Origin: Siphonodentalium dalli | Taxonomy: Eukaryota; Mollusca; Scaphopoda; Gadilida; Siphonodentaliidae | Length of the DNA: 64,000 nt | NCBI GenBank assembly: GCA_032622095.1 | Contig: CP136061.1 | Coordinates: 195,162,935 to 195,226,934, forward strand | Direction of reading: 5' to 3' | Part shown: positions 10,173 to 20,345 of the stretch, in pieces | How the letters are laid out: every line of letters begins with the position of its first letter | Numbering within the stretch: position 1 is the first letter of the stretch | Notes under the pieces: generated by a model | What the model saw: only the letters and a program-made list of their open reading frames with translations | What the model was told of the DNA's origin: nothing | Database searches by the model: none | Made by a program: the position numbers and the translations under genes

Positions 10173-10615
10173 CAAGCTTGCAATGAGTGTGTTTGTCATT
10201 TTCAGAATGAGGTCCCCAGAGGGTGAATTTAGTGATGCTATCCCACACAGTGGGCTAGCATCACCAAATTCACCCTATGGGAACCTCATTCTGCTGAAAC
10301 CTCAACTGCTATGGGAGACCTAGGATCAGATTGATGTTCCCCAGTTGAAGTTGGTGATGTTCTCCCATTAGTCACCTCGATTATGCATTTTATTTTCTGC
10401 AAATTAGGGGATATAGAAACTTCACAGAAGGGAGAAAGTAACTAAAAACAATGTTAATTTGAGACTATAGATAACCAGAAGATAAGGCCTAAGCAGAATG
10501 AGGTTCCCAGAGGGTGAATTTGGTGATGGTAGCCCGCTGTGACAGGATAACATCACTAAATTCACCCTCTGGGGATCTCATTCTACAAATGACAGACACA
10601 CTATTTGCAAGATTG
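10173..10615. mobile_element. Family D inverted-repeat element, copy 1
   Basis: The ends carry CAAGCTTGCAATGAGTGTG and, inverted, GACACACTATTTGCAAG. Each end is followed inward by an inverted pair built on AATGAGGTCCCCAGAGGGTG and its complement CACCCTCTGGGG. The core includes GGGAGACCTAGGATCAG and TGCAAATTAGGGGATATAG. I could not identify a clear target duplication, so the superfamily is unassigned. The element ends about 40 bp upstream of the final LSM3 splice acceptor. Confidence 0.8.
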
Positions 10616-10655
10616 CAGAAAACATTCACCTTGTGTTCATAAATTTATCTTTCAG

Positions 10656-10739
10656 TCCACAAAGAGAAACATCCCAATGCTGTTTGTGAGAGGAGATGGT
10701 GTAATTCTTGTCTCGCCGCCAATGAGGACAGGAACGTAG
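10656..10739 (+). CDS. LSM3: LSM3 terminal coding exon
   Basis: The exon follows a pyrimidine-rich acceptor (TTATCTTTCAG) and encodes 27 residues, [19 protein letters not shown] then SPPMRTGT, ending in TAG at 10737-10739. It contains the Sm2 signature (VRGDGV, family consensus hydrophobic-R-G-D/N) that forms the RNA-binding face and inter-subunit strand of the LSm fold. From memory it matches the human LSm3 C-terminus except for V/I, A/S and the last few residues, where this protein is one residue longer. Phase 0 fits the exon at 3486-3581. Together they give 59 of about 103 residues; the first 44 or so are not in the window. Confidence 0.95.
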   Translation, partial: STKRNIPMLFVRGDGVILVSPPMRTGT

Positions 10740-11227
10740 TATATGAGTTAGTCATCTCCGTTGTTAACCATTGTTATTTTATACATGTATCTGGTATCAG
10801 TCTTCATTAAATTCATAACATTTCCTAAAAATCTTGTTGACCTGCTTATTGTACAATTGACCAGAGCCGCTTAGAAAACCTACACCCACTTCATAGATGC
10901 ATCCATATGCAAAAGAGACTCCAGGTGTTGAAATATTGCCCCATCATTTAGGGGGATCGCAGCCTCCGTTATCCACCAAACTGCTAAATCATGCGATGAC
11001 AATATGTGCTGAGCCCAGATAAATATACAGGGCTGTTTTCATACCTGTTACAAATCTTCAGTTGTAATGGATCCGTTATTTCCATTACCAATATTGAAAT
11101 CAGAAATATATGTCCTCTCAAATTATATGGGGATATCCTCTGCTAGAAAACAGGTATCCCCAAATTATCTCTGGATTCTTCCCTGGCTGAGCTATTTACA
11201 CTAGCAATTTTTTGACTAATCATAAAA
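10740..11227 (+). other. LSM3: LSM3 3' UTR and downstream flank
   Basis: This is sequence after the LSM3 stop with no further exon. No canonical AATAAA is visible in the first 100 bases; the nearest candidate signal is ATTAAA at 10806-10811. Beyond about 10.9 kb I see nothing recognisable until the G repeat at 11228. Confidence 0.5.
10806..10811 (+). promoter_or_regulatory. LSM3: Candidate poly(A) signal for LSM3 (ATTAAA)
   Basis: ATTAAA, the commonest variant signal, lies 67 bases after the stop codon. It is chosen only by position and motif; transcript ends were not available. Confidence 0.35.
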
Positions 11228-11390
11228 CAAAGGGTGTTGTATGGTCCCCCACCCCCCAAGGCACTCTTTTCCCACTCACCCCACCCAATCCAAAATGGCT
11301 GCCTCTTTAGATTTTGTGTCCTATTTGAACCCCTCTGGATGGTGGCCATTTTGGATCGGAGTGAGGTGAATATTTCAAATGGCTTGGGGG
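11228..11390. repeat. Family G repeat, left part of a copy split by a hAT element
   Basis: It contains the words CCAAAATGGC, TATTTGAACCCCTCTGGATG, TGGCCATTTTGGATCGGAGT and GGTGAATATTT, ending in GGCTTGGGGG. The same order of words recurs in the 18.05-19.5 kb array. It continues at 12474 on the far side of the inserted element. Confidence 0.75.
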
Positions 11391-12473
11391 CAGACTTGTC
11401 AACCGGTACCAGTACCGGGTACTTGGCTGTTTCAACGGTACCGTACCGGTTCTGATACTCAGTACCGACGGTTCTCGGTACTCGCCAAAAACAGTAAATA
11501 GATCAGTATAGATCGATTAAAATTGAAGGAACTTTGCTCTTTTGAGTGTGCCGTAACTGCCGCTTGCATTATGATATGCTACTATGTGTCAATGGATCAA
11601 GCACGCTGCGGCGGATGCCGACATGAAAGGGAACACAGAGCTTTCTGGACAGCCGTGCGTGGGCGGGACCGGCGGATAAATGCAATCCCGCCGCCCACGG
11701 AAGTCTGAAACACTCTGTTTCCTTTGAGTTTGATTACTTTGATGTCGGCACCTGTGACCTGTCACGTGACCTGTGACCCGTCAACAAATTATTGCATCAG
11801 TCTAGTCAGTTGTGCTTGTAAGTGGACAGCAGATAAGTCAGTATTTCTCAGTATCGCAAATCACAATGGCATCAACTTCGAAATCCAAAACAGCTCCCAG
11901 TGGACCCAGACGTAAAAGTAATGTGTGGGACTATTACGTAGCGGACATTAATGACAAAACTAAGGCGAAATGTGTACAGTGTAGTGCAATGATAATGAGG
12001 TCCAGCCTCATTACAGGTACATAAAATTTATTTCAGTTTAAATTGTCATTCACCATATATATATACCCATCTTTCCGATGTATGTATTTGAGCACCTGAA
12101 GCCCTAAACATAAAAGTTCTAACACCCATCAGGCTGCCTAAATTATGGCACATTATAGGTGATTGTTGTGGGTGATAAATCCAACTATTTCAGACAATAC
12201 TAATGCATGTATGTTTCACATTTATGTGTGGCTGCTGTGGCATACGTGCATTAGGATAGTCTGACATGGTTGTATCTGTCATCTACAACAATCACCAAAA
12301 ACTGGCACAAAGTGCAATACATTACCAATAATTACCACATTGGATTATACTCCTTTAAATGTGTGATATGTAGTGGAATAAACAATACACCACCAGTACT
12401 GGTACCGCGGTTCCAACGCAGTACCGGTACCGATACCGACTATCTTGGTACCGGCGGTACTTTGACAAGCCTG
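11391..12473. mobile_element. hAT-type element carrying a BED zinc-finger exon
   Basis: A perfect 8-bp target duplication CTTGGGGG (11383-11390 and 12474-12481) flanks inverted ends CAGACTTGTCAA and, from the right on the minus strand, CAGGCTTGTCAAAG. Both subterminal regions (11401-11480 and about 12385-12460) are dense in GGTACC/GTACCG words. Such arrays in hAT elements are known binding sites for the BED domain of their transposase. A GC-rich inverted pair (GTGGGCGGGA and TCCCGCCGCCCAC) lies near 11657-11699. The element is 1,083 bp and lacks a DDE/RNase-H catalytic core and the hAT dimerisation domain. It contains one BED exon. Confidence 0.92.
11866..12016 (+). CDS. BED-type zinc-finger first exon of a hAT transposase (partial)
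   Basis: The start is the ATG at 11866, in good context (CACAATGG). It encodes MASTSKSKTAPSGPRRKSNV, then WDYYVADINDKTKAKCVQC and SAMIMRSSLITG. The pattern V-W-x-Y-Y, K-A-K-C-x-x-C is the N-terminal half of a BED finger, a DNA-binding domain of hAT transposases and ZBED proteins. The distal His residues are absent from this exon. It ends CAG|GTACAT, a plausible donor at 12017; unspliced, the frame stops seven bases later. No continuation exon is visible before the right terminus at 12473, so the gene is probably an internally deleted transposase. A repressor-like stand-alone DNA-binding peptide is conceivable but speculative. Confidence 0.75.
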
Positions 12474-12655
12474 CTTGGGGGACCACCTTACAACTCGCTT
12501 TGTTTGGCCTAAATCAGTCAAGAGGCCGTGAAATGGCATGGGTGCCCTATTTGAACCCCACTGGATGGTGGCCATTTTGGATTGGTGTGGGTGAATATTT
12601 ATGTTGGCTTGGGGGGGGGGGGGGCACCCTACAACCAGGGATAGGGTAATTGTAA
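12474..12655. repeat. Family G repeat, right part, with a poly(G) tract
   Basis: It resumes directly after the hAT target duplication with GACCACCTTACAACTCGC, CAGTCAAGAGGCCGTGAAAT, GGCATGGGTGCCCTATTTGA and GGTGGCCATTTTGGATTGG. A 14-base G run at 12611-12624 replaces the usual run of seven or so. Confidence 0.75.
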
Positions 12656-13640
12656 TTTTCCCCCAAAAAAAATATTTTTGGGGGACTATTGTAATCGGCC
12701 GCGTGCGTCCATGCATCCGTCCGTCCGGAGTTATAACTCCAGTAATGATCATCCTATTTGATTGAAACTTGGTATGTAGGTGTCTCAACCAAGAACACAG
12801 GTGCTCTGCAATTCTATTTTATGGAGTTATTTCCCTTTTTTCAACTTTTTTTTTACTTAGAAAATTTCTCACTTTTTTGGTTTCCGGATGATAGCTCAAG
12901 TTTGGATCCTTTAATTGCAAATACAGTTTTTATGTGGATCAGTCATATCAAGATACAGGTTGAGTTCGAATTTGAGTTTGATCCAATGATTTTTCCTAGA
13001 GTTATGGACTTTTTTCGACTTGGAAAGAAAATTCAATTTTCTTCTTTTTTTTTTGGTTTCTGGATGATAACTCAAGTTTGGACTGTTCAATTGAAAATTC
13101 CGTTTTTTTTTGAGTCATTGATATCAAAATACAGGTCAAGTTCGAATTTGAGTTTGATTCGATGATTTTTCTCAGAGTTGTGGGCTTTTATTTCAATTTC
13201 CTTCTTTTTTCTTTGGTTTCCGGACGATAACTCAAGTTTGGATTGTTTAATTGGCAATTCTGTTTAATTGTGGGTTGTTCATATCAAAATACAGGTCAAG
13301 TTTGAATCTGAGTTTGATCCAATGATTTTTCCCTGAGTTATGGGCCTTTGGACTTTGAATTTTTTTATTATAATTTTCTGTATGAGGGTACCTTCATGGT
13401 GTAATCAACTCCTCCTACAGTTTTGATCGTAGATATTTGAAACTTCAGAGTATTGTTACCCACATATTGGAGATGTGCAACATGTATATAGATGACGGAA
13501 AAATTATTTCTTTACGGAATTATTAACCCTTTCGACTTAGAACATTTCAACATTTTTTTAATAATTTCTTTAACAAGGCGGCATCGACTTGCCACGTTTT
13601 CGGGGGACACTATGGTCGGCTGACCTTTTATTTGTAATTG
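12656..13640. repeat. Family F modular repeat, copy 3 (most complete)
   Basis: It opens with a hairpin (CCCCCAAAAA, then TTTTTGGGGG) and a GTCCGTCCGG leader. About five degenerate units follow with GGATGATAACTCAAGTTTGG, ATCAAAATACAGGTCAAGTT, GAGTTTGATCCAATGATTTT and GAGTTATGG. It closes with TCGACTTGCCACGTTTTCGG and GGGACACTATGGTCGGCTGA. Units are roughly 130-140 bp. Long open frames on the plus strand (12758-13165) reflect repeat composition and have no domain. Confidence 0.8.
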
Positions 13641-13840
13641 TAATTGACTGTAATTAATTACTTTTTCTCAAGTAATTGAGAGTAATTTGTATTTGGGCCA
13701 TTTCTCAATTACAGGTCATTGAAAATAATTAATTACTTTGATAAATAGCGTGTAAATCAATTACTTTTTCAGCTACTAGTACATTAAATTACTTTCCAAA
13801 TTGATCATGATTATCATTTAAAGAGGACATATTAAGTTTT
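13641..13840. repeat. Low-complexity AT-rich patch (AATTACTTT words)
   Basis: Degenerate repetition of TAATTAATTACTTT, GTAATTGAGAGTAAT and similar words. No coding or structural signal beyond this. Confidence 0.6.
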
Positions 13841-14650
13841 TTAGCTCAACTTTACACAGTAAAGTTTGAGCTATTGCCATGGGTTGGCATCTGTCGTCCA
13901 TGTGTGTGTCAACAATTTACTTTGGCATGCCCTACTGGCTGCATCCCTCATCCGATCTTCACCAAACTTCATATGCTGCTTCAGTTTGACCTAAAAATGG
14001 GAGCTATAAAATTTTACCGAATTTCAATGAAAAACATGGCCGTAAATGATCACCTGTAGATGGGAATGATTTTCGATGATTTTATCTTGGATTTTACTCT
14101 TTGCATGACTAAAACCTTTGGTACACCCTATAGATCACACCCCTCATCTGATCATCAACTAACTTCATATGGATCTTCAGGGTGACCTCTAAATGGTAGT
14201 CTCCTATTTTGACCGAAATTTGTTGAAAAACATGGCCACCATGACTATTTTGGAATTTACTCTTTGTATGACTAAATCATTTGGCACACACTGCAGACCA
14301 CATCCCTCATCCGATCTTCACCAAACTTAATGTGGATCTTCAGGGTGACGTCTAGACAGGAGCCTTCTATTTTGACTGAAATTCGTTGAAAAATATGACT
14401 GCAATGGCCATCTTGGAATTTACTCTTTGTTCCTTTACAAGACTAAATCCTTCGGCACACCCTACAGACCACATCCCTCATATGGGGGACCTCTAGATAT
14501 GAGCCATCGATTATTTCCGATATTTGTTATAAAACATGGCTGCCAGCAGCCATCTTGGATTTCAAATTTGAATCCATCGGCACACCCTGCAGCCCATATC
14601 TATTGGTGAAATGTTTGAAATGAATATAATTTCATCTACCAATACTTTAC
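13841..14650. repeat. Family E modular repeat, divergent copy 3
   Basis: It begins TTAGCTCAACTTTACACAGT with the hairpin and the GTCCATGTGTGTGTC leader. Its units belong to a different subfamily: ACATCCCTCATCCGATC, CACCAAACTTCATATGG, ATCTTCAGGGTGACCTCTA, GAAAAACATGGC. It has no closing AAGTTGAGCT segment; copy 4 starts directly after it. The same subfamily is seen at 24105-25075. Confidence 0.7.
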
Positions 14651-14659
14651 TGTGACTTT

Positions 14660-16885
14660 TTAGCTCAACTTACTTTTGTAAGTTTGAGCTATTGCCATGG
14701 CTTGGCGTCCGTCGTCCGTGTGTGCGTGTGTCCGTCAACAATTTCCTTTGGCGCGGGCTACAGGTCGTACCTTTGGTCTGATCTTTATGAAAATTTCATT
14801 AATGTTGACATTGACATGTAGATGGGAACGAGTCATTTTGGGGTCATTCGGCCAAAAAACATGGCCACTGGTGGCCATCTTGGATTTCAAAATTCAATCC
14901 ATTGGCGCAGGCTACAGGTCGTACTGTTCGTTTGATCATCATGAAATTTGTCATGGATGTTAATATTGACATGTAGATGGGAACGAGTCATTTTGGGGTC
15001 GTTCGGCCAAAAAACATGGCCGTCAGCAGCCATCTTGGATTTTACTCTTTGCATGACTAAATCATTTGGCGCAGGCTACATGTCGTAGTTTTGATCGGAA
15101 CTTCATGAAATTTGTCATGGATGTTAACAATGACATGTAGATGGGAACGAGTGATTTTGGGGTTGTTCGACCAAAAAACATGGTCGCCAGCAGCCATCTT
15201 GGATTTTACTCTTTGCATGACTAAATCCTTTGGCGCGGGCTCCAGGTCGTACCTTTGGTCTGATCTTTATGAAATTTGTCATGAATGTTGACATTGACAT
15301 GTAGATGGGAACGAGTCATTTTGGGGTCATTCGGCCAAAAAACATGGCCGCTGGTGGCCATTTTGGATTTCAAAATTCAATCCATTGGCGCGGGCTACAG
15401 GTCGTACTATTCGTCTGATCATTATGAAATTTGTCATGGATGTTAATATTGACATGTAGATGGGAACGAGTCATTTTGGGGTCGTTCGGCCAAAAAACAT
15501 GGCCGCTGGCAGCCATCTTGGATTTTACTCTTTGCATGACTAAATCCTTTGGCGCATGCTACAGGTCGTAGTTTTGATCAGAACTTCATGAAATTTGTCA
15601 TGGATGTTAACAATGACATGTAAATGGGAACGAGTGATTTTGGGGTTGTTCGGCCAAAAAACATGGCCGCCAGCAGCCATCATGGATTTTACTCTTTGCA
15701 TGACTAAATCCTTTGGCGCAGGCTACAGGTCGTAGTTTTGATCAGAACTTCATGAAATTTGTCATGGATGTTAACAATGACATGTAAATGGGAACGAGTG
15801 ATTTTGGGGTTGTTCGGCCAAAAAACTGTTCGTCTGATCATCATGAAATTTGTCATGGATGTTAATATTGACATGTAGATGGGAACGAGTGATTTTGGGG
15901 TCGTTCAGCCAAAAAACATGGCCGCCAGCAGCCATCTTGGATTTTACTCTTTGCATGACTAAATTCTTTGGCGCGGGCTACAGGTTGTAGCTTTGGTCAG
16001 AACTTCATGAAATTTGTCATGGATGTTAACAATGACATGTAGATGGGAACGAGTGATTTTGGGGTCGTTCGGCCAAAAAACATTGCCGCCAGCAGCCATC
16101 TTGGATTTTACTCTTTCAATGACTAAATCCTTTGGCGCGGGTTACAGGTCGTACCTTTGGTCTGACCTTTATGAAATTTGTCATGAATATTGATATTGAC
16201 ATGTATATGGGAACGAGTCATTTTGGGGTCGTTTGGCTAAAAAACATGTCCGCCAGCAGCCATATTGGATTTTACTCTTTGCATGAATAAATCCTTTGGT
16301 GCGGGCTACAGGTCGTAGCTTTGGTCGGAACTTCAAGAAATTTGTCATGTATGTTAACAATGACATGTAGATGGGAAACGAGTGATTTTGGGGTCGTTCA
16401 GCCGAAAAACATGGCCGCCAGCAGCCATCTTGGATTTTACTCTTTGCATGACTAAATCCATTGGCACAGGCTACAGGTCATACCTTTGATCAGATCATTA
16501 TGAGATTTGTAAAGGCTGTAGATGGGAACAAGTAATTTTGGGGTAATTTGGAAAAAAACATGGCTGCCGGTGGCCATTTTAGAATTTACTCTTTGCATCA
16601 ATAAATCCTTTGTCACACCATAATCACCACATCCCTGATCCGATCATTATGAAACCTGTTATGAATGTTGATATTGACATGAACATCTAGTCTTACTTAG
16701 ACATTTCAATTAGCACTTTTCCTATTCCTCCATTTACTGTCGACCATTAAATTATTCCCCTACCTAAGTTGAGCTACAGTGTCATTGACACTTTCATTTA
16801 CTTTCCTTCTTTATCATTCTATTCATTGCTCATCAAAAAACTCTTTCTCAAGTTGAGCTACAGTGTCGTTGACACTTTAATTTAC
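14660..16885. repeat. Family E modular repeat, copy 4 (near-duplicate of copy 1)
   Basis: The start hairpin at 14661, the leader and the sequence of units parallel those of copy 1. This includes the peculiar units with AAACGAGT, the shortened GATTTGTAAAGGCTGTAGA unit and the tail ACCATTAAATTATTCCCCTA. A partial internal unit is lost near 15827, where AAAAAAC joins TGTTCGTCTG. It ends at 16800, and a second end segment (AAGTTGAGCTACAGTGTC) follows at about 16852-16880, suggesting an end duplication or the remains of another copy. Confidence 0.85.
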
Positions 16886-17054
16886 ATATATTGGTGAGGT
16901 TTCATCATGCAGTTGTGTATCAAATTATTGGGAATATTTATTTGTATTTATTTTAGTGAATATTTTTTAATTTGTTTGCACGAATTGCAATTAATGCATA
17001 ACATTTATGAATAAAATCATTGGAAACAAATAAAAAAGATTTGCATGTCCAGTT

Positions 17055-18054
17055 ATTAGCTCAACTTACTTTGTAAGTTTGAGCTATTGCCATGGGTTGG
17101 CGTCCGTCGTCCGTGTGTGTGTGTGTGTGTGTGTCCATGTGTCTGTCAACAATTTCCTTTGGCGCGGGCTACAGGTTGTACATTTGGTCTGACCTTTATG
17201 AAATTTCTCATGAATGTTGACATTGACATGTAGATGGGAACGAGCCATTTTGGGGTCATTCGGCCAAAAAACATGGCCGCTGGTGGCCATTTTGGATTTC
17301 AAAATCAAATCCATTGGCGTGGTCTACAGGTCGTACTGTTCTTCTGATCATCATGAAATTTGTCATGGATGTTAATATTGACATGTAGATGGGAACGAGT
17401 CATTTTGGGGTCGTTTGGCTAAAAAACATGGCCGCCAGCAGCCATCTTGGATTTTACTCTTTGCATGACTAAATCCTTTGGCGCGGGCTACAGGTCGTAC
17501 CTTCGGTCTGCTCTTTATGAAATTTATCACGGATGTTAACAATGACATGTAGATGGGAACGAGTCCTTTTGGTGTCATTCGGCCAAAAAACATGGCCGCC
17601 AGCAGCCATCTTGGATTTTACTCTTTGCATGACTAAATCATTTGGCGCGGGCTACAGGTCGTATCTTTGGTCTGATCATTATGAGATTTGTCATGGCTGT
17701 TGACATTGACATGTAGATGGGAACGAGTCATTTTGGGGTCATTCGGCCAAAAAACATGGCCGGCAGCAGTATTTTACTCTTTACATGACTAAATCCTTTC
17801 ACTTAGGGTACAGGTCGTATCTTTTGTCGGATCATCATGAAATTTGTCATGGATGTTAACAATGACATGTAGATGGGAACGAGTCCTTTTGGGGTCATTC
17901 GGCCAAAAAACATGGTCGCCAGCAGCCATCTTGGATTTTACTCTTTGCATAACTAGGCCTTTCAACTTTCCACATTCCTAATCACTCCATTGACTGTAAC
18001 ACATGAAATTATTCCCTTTCGAAGTTGAGCTACAGTGTCATTGACACTTTCATT
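17055..18054. repeat. Family E modular repeat, copy 5
   Basis: It opens with the AGCTCAACTTACTTTGTAAG hairpin, a leader holding an expanded (GT)n run near 17117-17132, then about five 155/164-bp units. It closes with CTAGGCCTTTCAACTTTCC, a spacer and GAAGTTGAGCTACAGTGTC. The closing block is shared with copy 6 but not with copies 1 and 4, so at least two subfamilies exist. Confidence 0.82.
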
Positions 18055-18290
18055 TGACCTAAATCGGTGAAGGGGCCGAGAAATGGCATGGGTGCCTTAT
18101 TTGACCTCTGGATGGTGGCCATTTTGGATCGGGGTGGCGTGAATATTTAGATTGGCTTGGGGCCACCCTGCAACACCCTTTGTTTGACCATAATCCCTCA
18201 ATGTGCCCTATTTGAACCCCACTGGATGGTGGCCATTTTGGATCAGAGTGGGGTAAATATTTAGATTGACTTGGGGGGGCTCCATACCAA
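18055..18290. repeat. Family G tandem repeat
   Basis: About two units, each with CCTAAATCGGTGAAGGGGCC, GAGAAATGGCATGGGTGCC, TATTTGA, GGATGGTGGCCATTTTGGAT and GGTGAATATTTAGATTGGCT, then a G run. It starts immediately after the family E end segment. Confidence 0.75.
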
Positions 18291-18845
18291 ACTCCATGCA
18301 GGGTTTACCTCCCTTGATGACTCGGTAAGACAGCTGCTACCAACAACATTTTACCCACATTTAGTGGATTTCCGTGATATTAAGATATATACTAAGCAAG
18401 CAGAGCAACATGCTGCTAAGCACACTAAATATCGAAACAAAATTGTGTAATTTCGTACCTAAAGTTTGGAAAGTCCCACTAGAAGCAAATAACTATATTG
18501 CGAAATGGCGTGATTTGGTTCTCCGATTATTTCATCAACACAAAAGTATAAACGCACATGGGACGACAATGTCACGACAACACGTGTGGCAAGTCAAACA
18601 CAAGGATTTAATTTGCTGCAATTTTGAAGAGTAGCTTGCGAAAATTGTCAACAAAACTGCCGCTCTGATCCTCCATTCTGTCATTAAGTTTTTAGTGCGG
18701 GAATTGTTCTCAAAGCGCCTAGGAAATTTGACTTTCGGGCGATCGGTTTTCGCTGAAAAACCCTGCGCTAAATATAGAAACCAGACTAGTACCCAGCCGG
18801 TGACAGAGTCAGAAAGGAAGTATAACTGGTGCGCTCTGGTAGAGA
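18291..18845. other. Higher-GC, CpG-containing unique island inside the G array
   Basis: This island interrupts G in mid-unit. CCATA occurs at both junctions (around 18284 and 18851), which could be a short target duplication but is weak. The interior is not repetitive and has open frames on both strands (18374-18634 plus; 18535-18855 minus). I do not recognise either product. It might be an old insertion or a fragment of unique genomic DNA. Confidence 0.4.
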
Positions 18846-19512
18846 TTGGCACCATACAACACCCTTTGTTTGACCTAATTCGGTCAAGGGGCCGAGAAAT
18901 GGCATGGGTGCCTCATTTGAGCCCCTCTGGATGGCGTGAATAATTAGATTGGCTTGGGGTCCACCCTACAATACTCTTTGATTGACATAAATCGGTTAAG
19001 CGACCGTGAAATGTCATGGGTGCCCTATTTGAACCCTCTGGACGGCGACCATTTTGGATAGATTGAATATTTAGATTTGCTAGGGGCCACCCTACAACAC
19101 CCTTTGTTTGACCTAAATCGGTCGAGGGGCCGAGAAATGGCATGGCTGACATATTTTAACCCTCTGGACGGCAGCCATTTTCAATTGGAGTGGGGTGAAT
19201 ATTTAGATTGGCTTGAGGGGCACCCTACAACACTCTTTGCTTGACCTAAATTGAAATTGAATGGGTGCCCTATTTGAACCCCCTGGACAGTGGTCATTTT
19301 AGATTGGGTGGGGTGAATATTTAGATTGTGTGGGATGAAATTTAGAGTGTCTTGGGGGGGCAATCTACAACAGCCTTTGTTTGACCTAAATTGGTCAAGG
19401 TGTCAAGAAATGGCATGGTTGCCATATGTGAACCCCTCTGGATGGCGGCCATTTTGGATCGGTGTAGGGTATGTGGAAAGAGTGTCATGTGAGCCACCCT
19501 GCAACACCCTTA
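18846..19512. repeat. Family G tandem repeat, main array
   Basis: About five to six units of roughly 110-130 bp, repeating CACCCTACAACACCCTTTG, TTTGACCTAAATCGGTCAAG, GGGCCGAGAAATGGCATGG, TTTGAACCCCTCTGGA and GGCGGCCATTTTGGATCGG. Some units are deleted for the second half. Minus-strand frames across the array are repeat artefacts. Confidence 0.8.
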
Positions 19513-19922
19513 ATTTTAGCGAAATATAAAAGTTTTCGAATAAGGAATGGAAGTCACCTTCATATTTTACGGTACTTACCCCCCATACCCCCCCCCCCCC
19601 ACATCCGATGGATACATTGATTGGATACATGCACAATAATATGCTGAACACCTGCATCCCGAATCTCAGTGCACTCATGCTGATTTAAGATCTGGACAGA
19701 CAGTGTCAGTTGCCAGGTTGACACCATGTAACTTTCAGTGCCAACATAAAATTCCTGCTGTGTAGATTTCAGATGTCAAAACTGACATCTCAAATGGACA
19801 TAGCAGGCAGATGTTGGCACTGAACTATCATCAACAAGTTCAATCATGTAAACATAGATTGATTTTCTTCTTATTTTCTTATAATGACATTTCCTATATC
19901 GAAACCATTGTCATGTAAAAAG
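19513..19922. other. Unassigned DNA with a poly(C) tract
   Basis: It contains a C-run around 19589-19601. A loosely repeated word pair (CTGACA, TGTTGGCACTGA) occurs between 19700 and 19820. No gene is supported. Confidence 0.45.
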
Positions 19923-19924
19923 TA

Positions 19925-20040
19925 CAGTAATGCCCGAGAGCTTTCCGATGAATGGCAACGAGCCATATTTCCGACTAAATCCTGAAAAGTTACCCATAAT
20001 TCTGCTGTGGTTAAGGGGTCGATTACTTGGGACATTACTG
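19925..20040. mobile_element. Family P foldback MITE, copy 1 (one arm almost wholly deleted)
   Basis: TA-flanked (19923-19924, 20041-20042) with CAGTAATGCCC and the end GGGACATTACTG. Of the usual two roughly 105-bp arms only the right arm is complete; the left is cut to about 13 bases. TA target and CAGT ends fit Tc1/mariner-type non-autonomous elements. Confidence 0.85.
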
Positions 20041-20076
20041 TATATCACCATCATCGTGGAACAAGTCTTGGGACTT

Positions 20077-20345
20077 CTAGTTCCGGAAACATGCAGTGAA
20101 TTTAGAGTTAATAGTTATTATATATGTCCTTCCAGTACATCGTGGATATCCAGCAAGTGTTGTCATCAAACGCAATCTTCCTGTCGTAAAAGTAGGAGTC
20201 TGTGTAAGATTTGAACTGGTCTTGGCTTCCAGCTGAAATGATAAATTGTGGGAGAGAGTTCCAGTCTTGTATAACACAGTTTGTGAAGAAATACTTCCTT
20301 GTGTCCTTTTGAACTGATGGCCTCTGGAGTAACAGTAACATTACC
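20077..20345 (-). pseudogene. Non-LTR retrotransposon (LINE) C-terminal fragment
   Basis: The minus strand encodes RKYFFTNCVIQDWNSLPQFI followed by ISAGSQDQFKSYTDSYF. The pattern F-F-x-N/R-x-V-I-x-D/x-W-N-S-L-P, then roughly fifteen residues, then F-K is the conserved segment at the C-terminus of many LINE polymerases (Jockey/CR1/RTE-like). No catalytic reverse-transcriptase motif remains nearby. This is a 5'-truncated copy; which LINE clade is not resolvable. Confidence 0.6.

Larger units (their letters stand above)
3582..10655 (+). other. LSM3: LSM3 last intron (about 7.1 kb), transposon-filled
   Basis: The intron runs from donor GTACAG at 3582 to an acceptor ending TTTCAG at 10655. It contains, in order, an F copy, unassigned AT-rich DNA, a second F copy, an E array, a 71-73 bp tandem duplication, a TTAA-flanked double-hairpin element, a hAT-type element, a second TTAA element joined to element X, a 359-bp TTAA inverted-repeat element, a 16-bp tandem repeat and a D copy that ends about 40 bp before the acceptor. 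I saw no other gene inside it. Confidence 0.9.

Noticed and set aside
12345-12788. 147-codon minus-strand frame, among the longest in the window
   Set aside because: It runs across the hAT right end, the G repeat, a poly(G) tract and the start of an F repeat; composition explains it and no domain is seen.
18284-18855. CCATA at both junctions as a transposon target duplication
   Set aside because: Five bases at loosely matched positions with only weak inverted ends; recorded as possible but not used for a mobile-element call.
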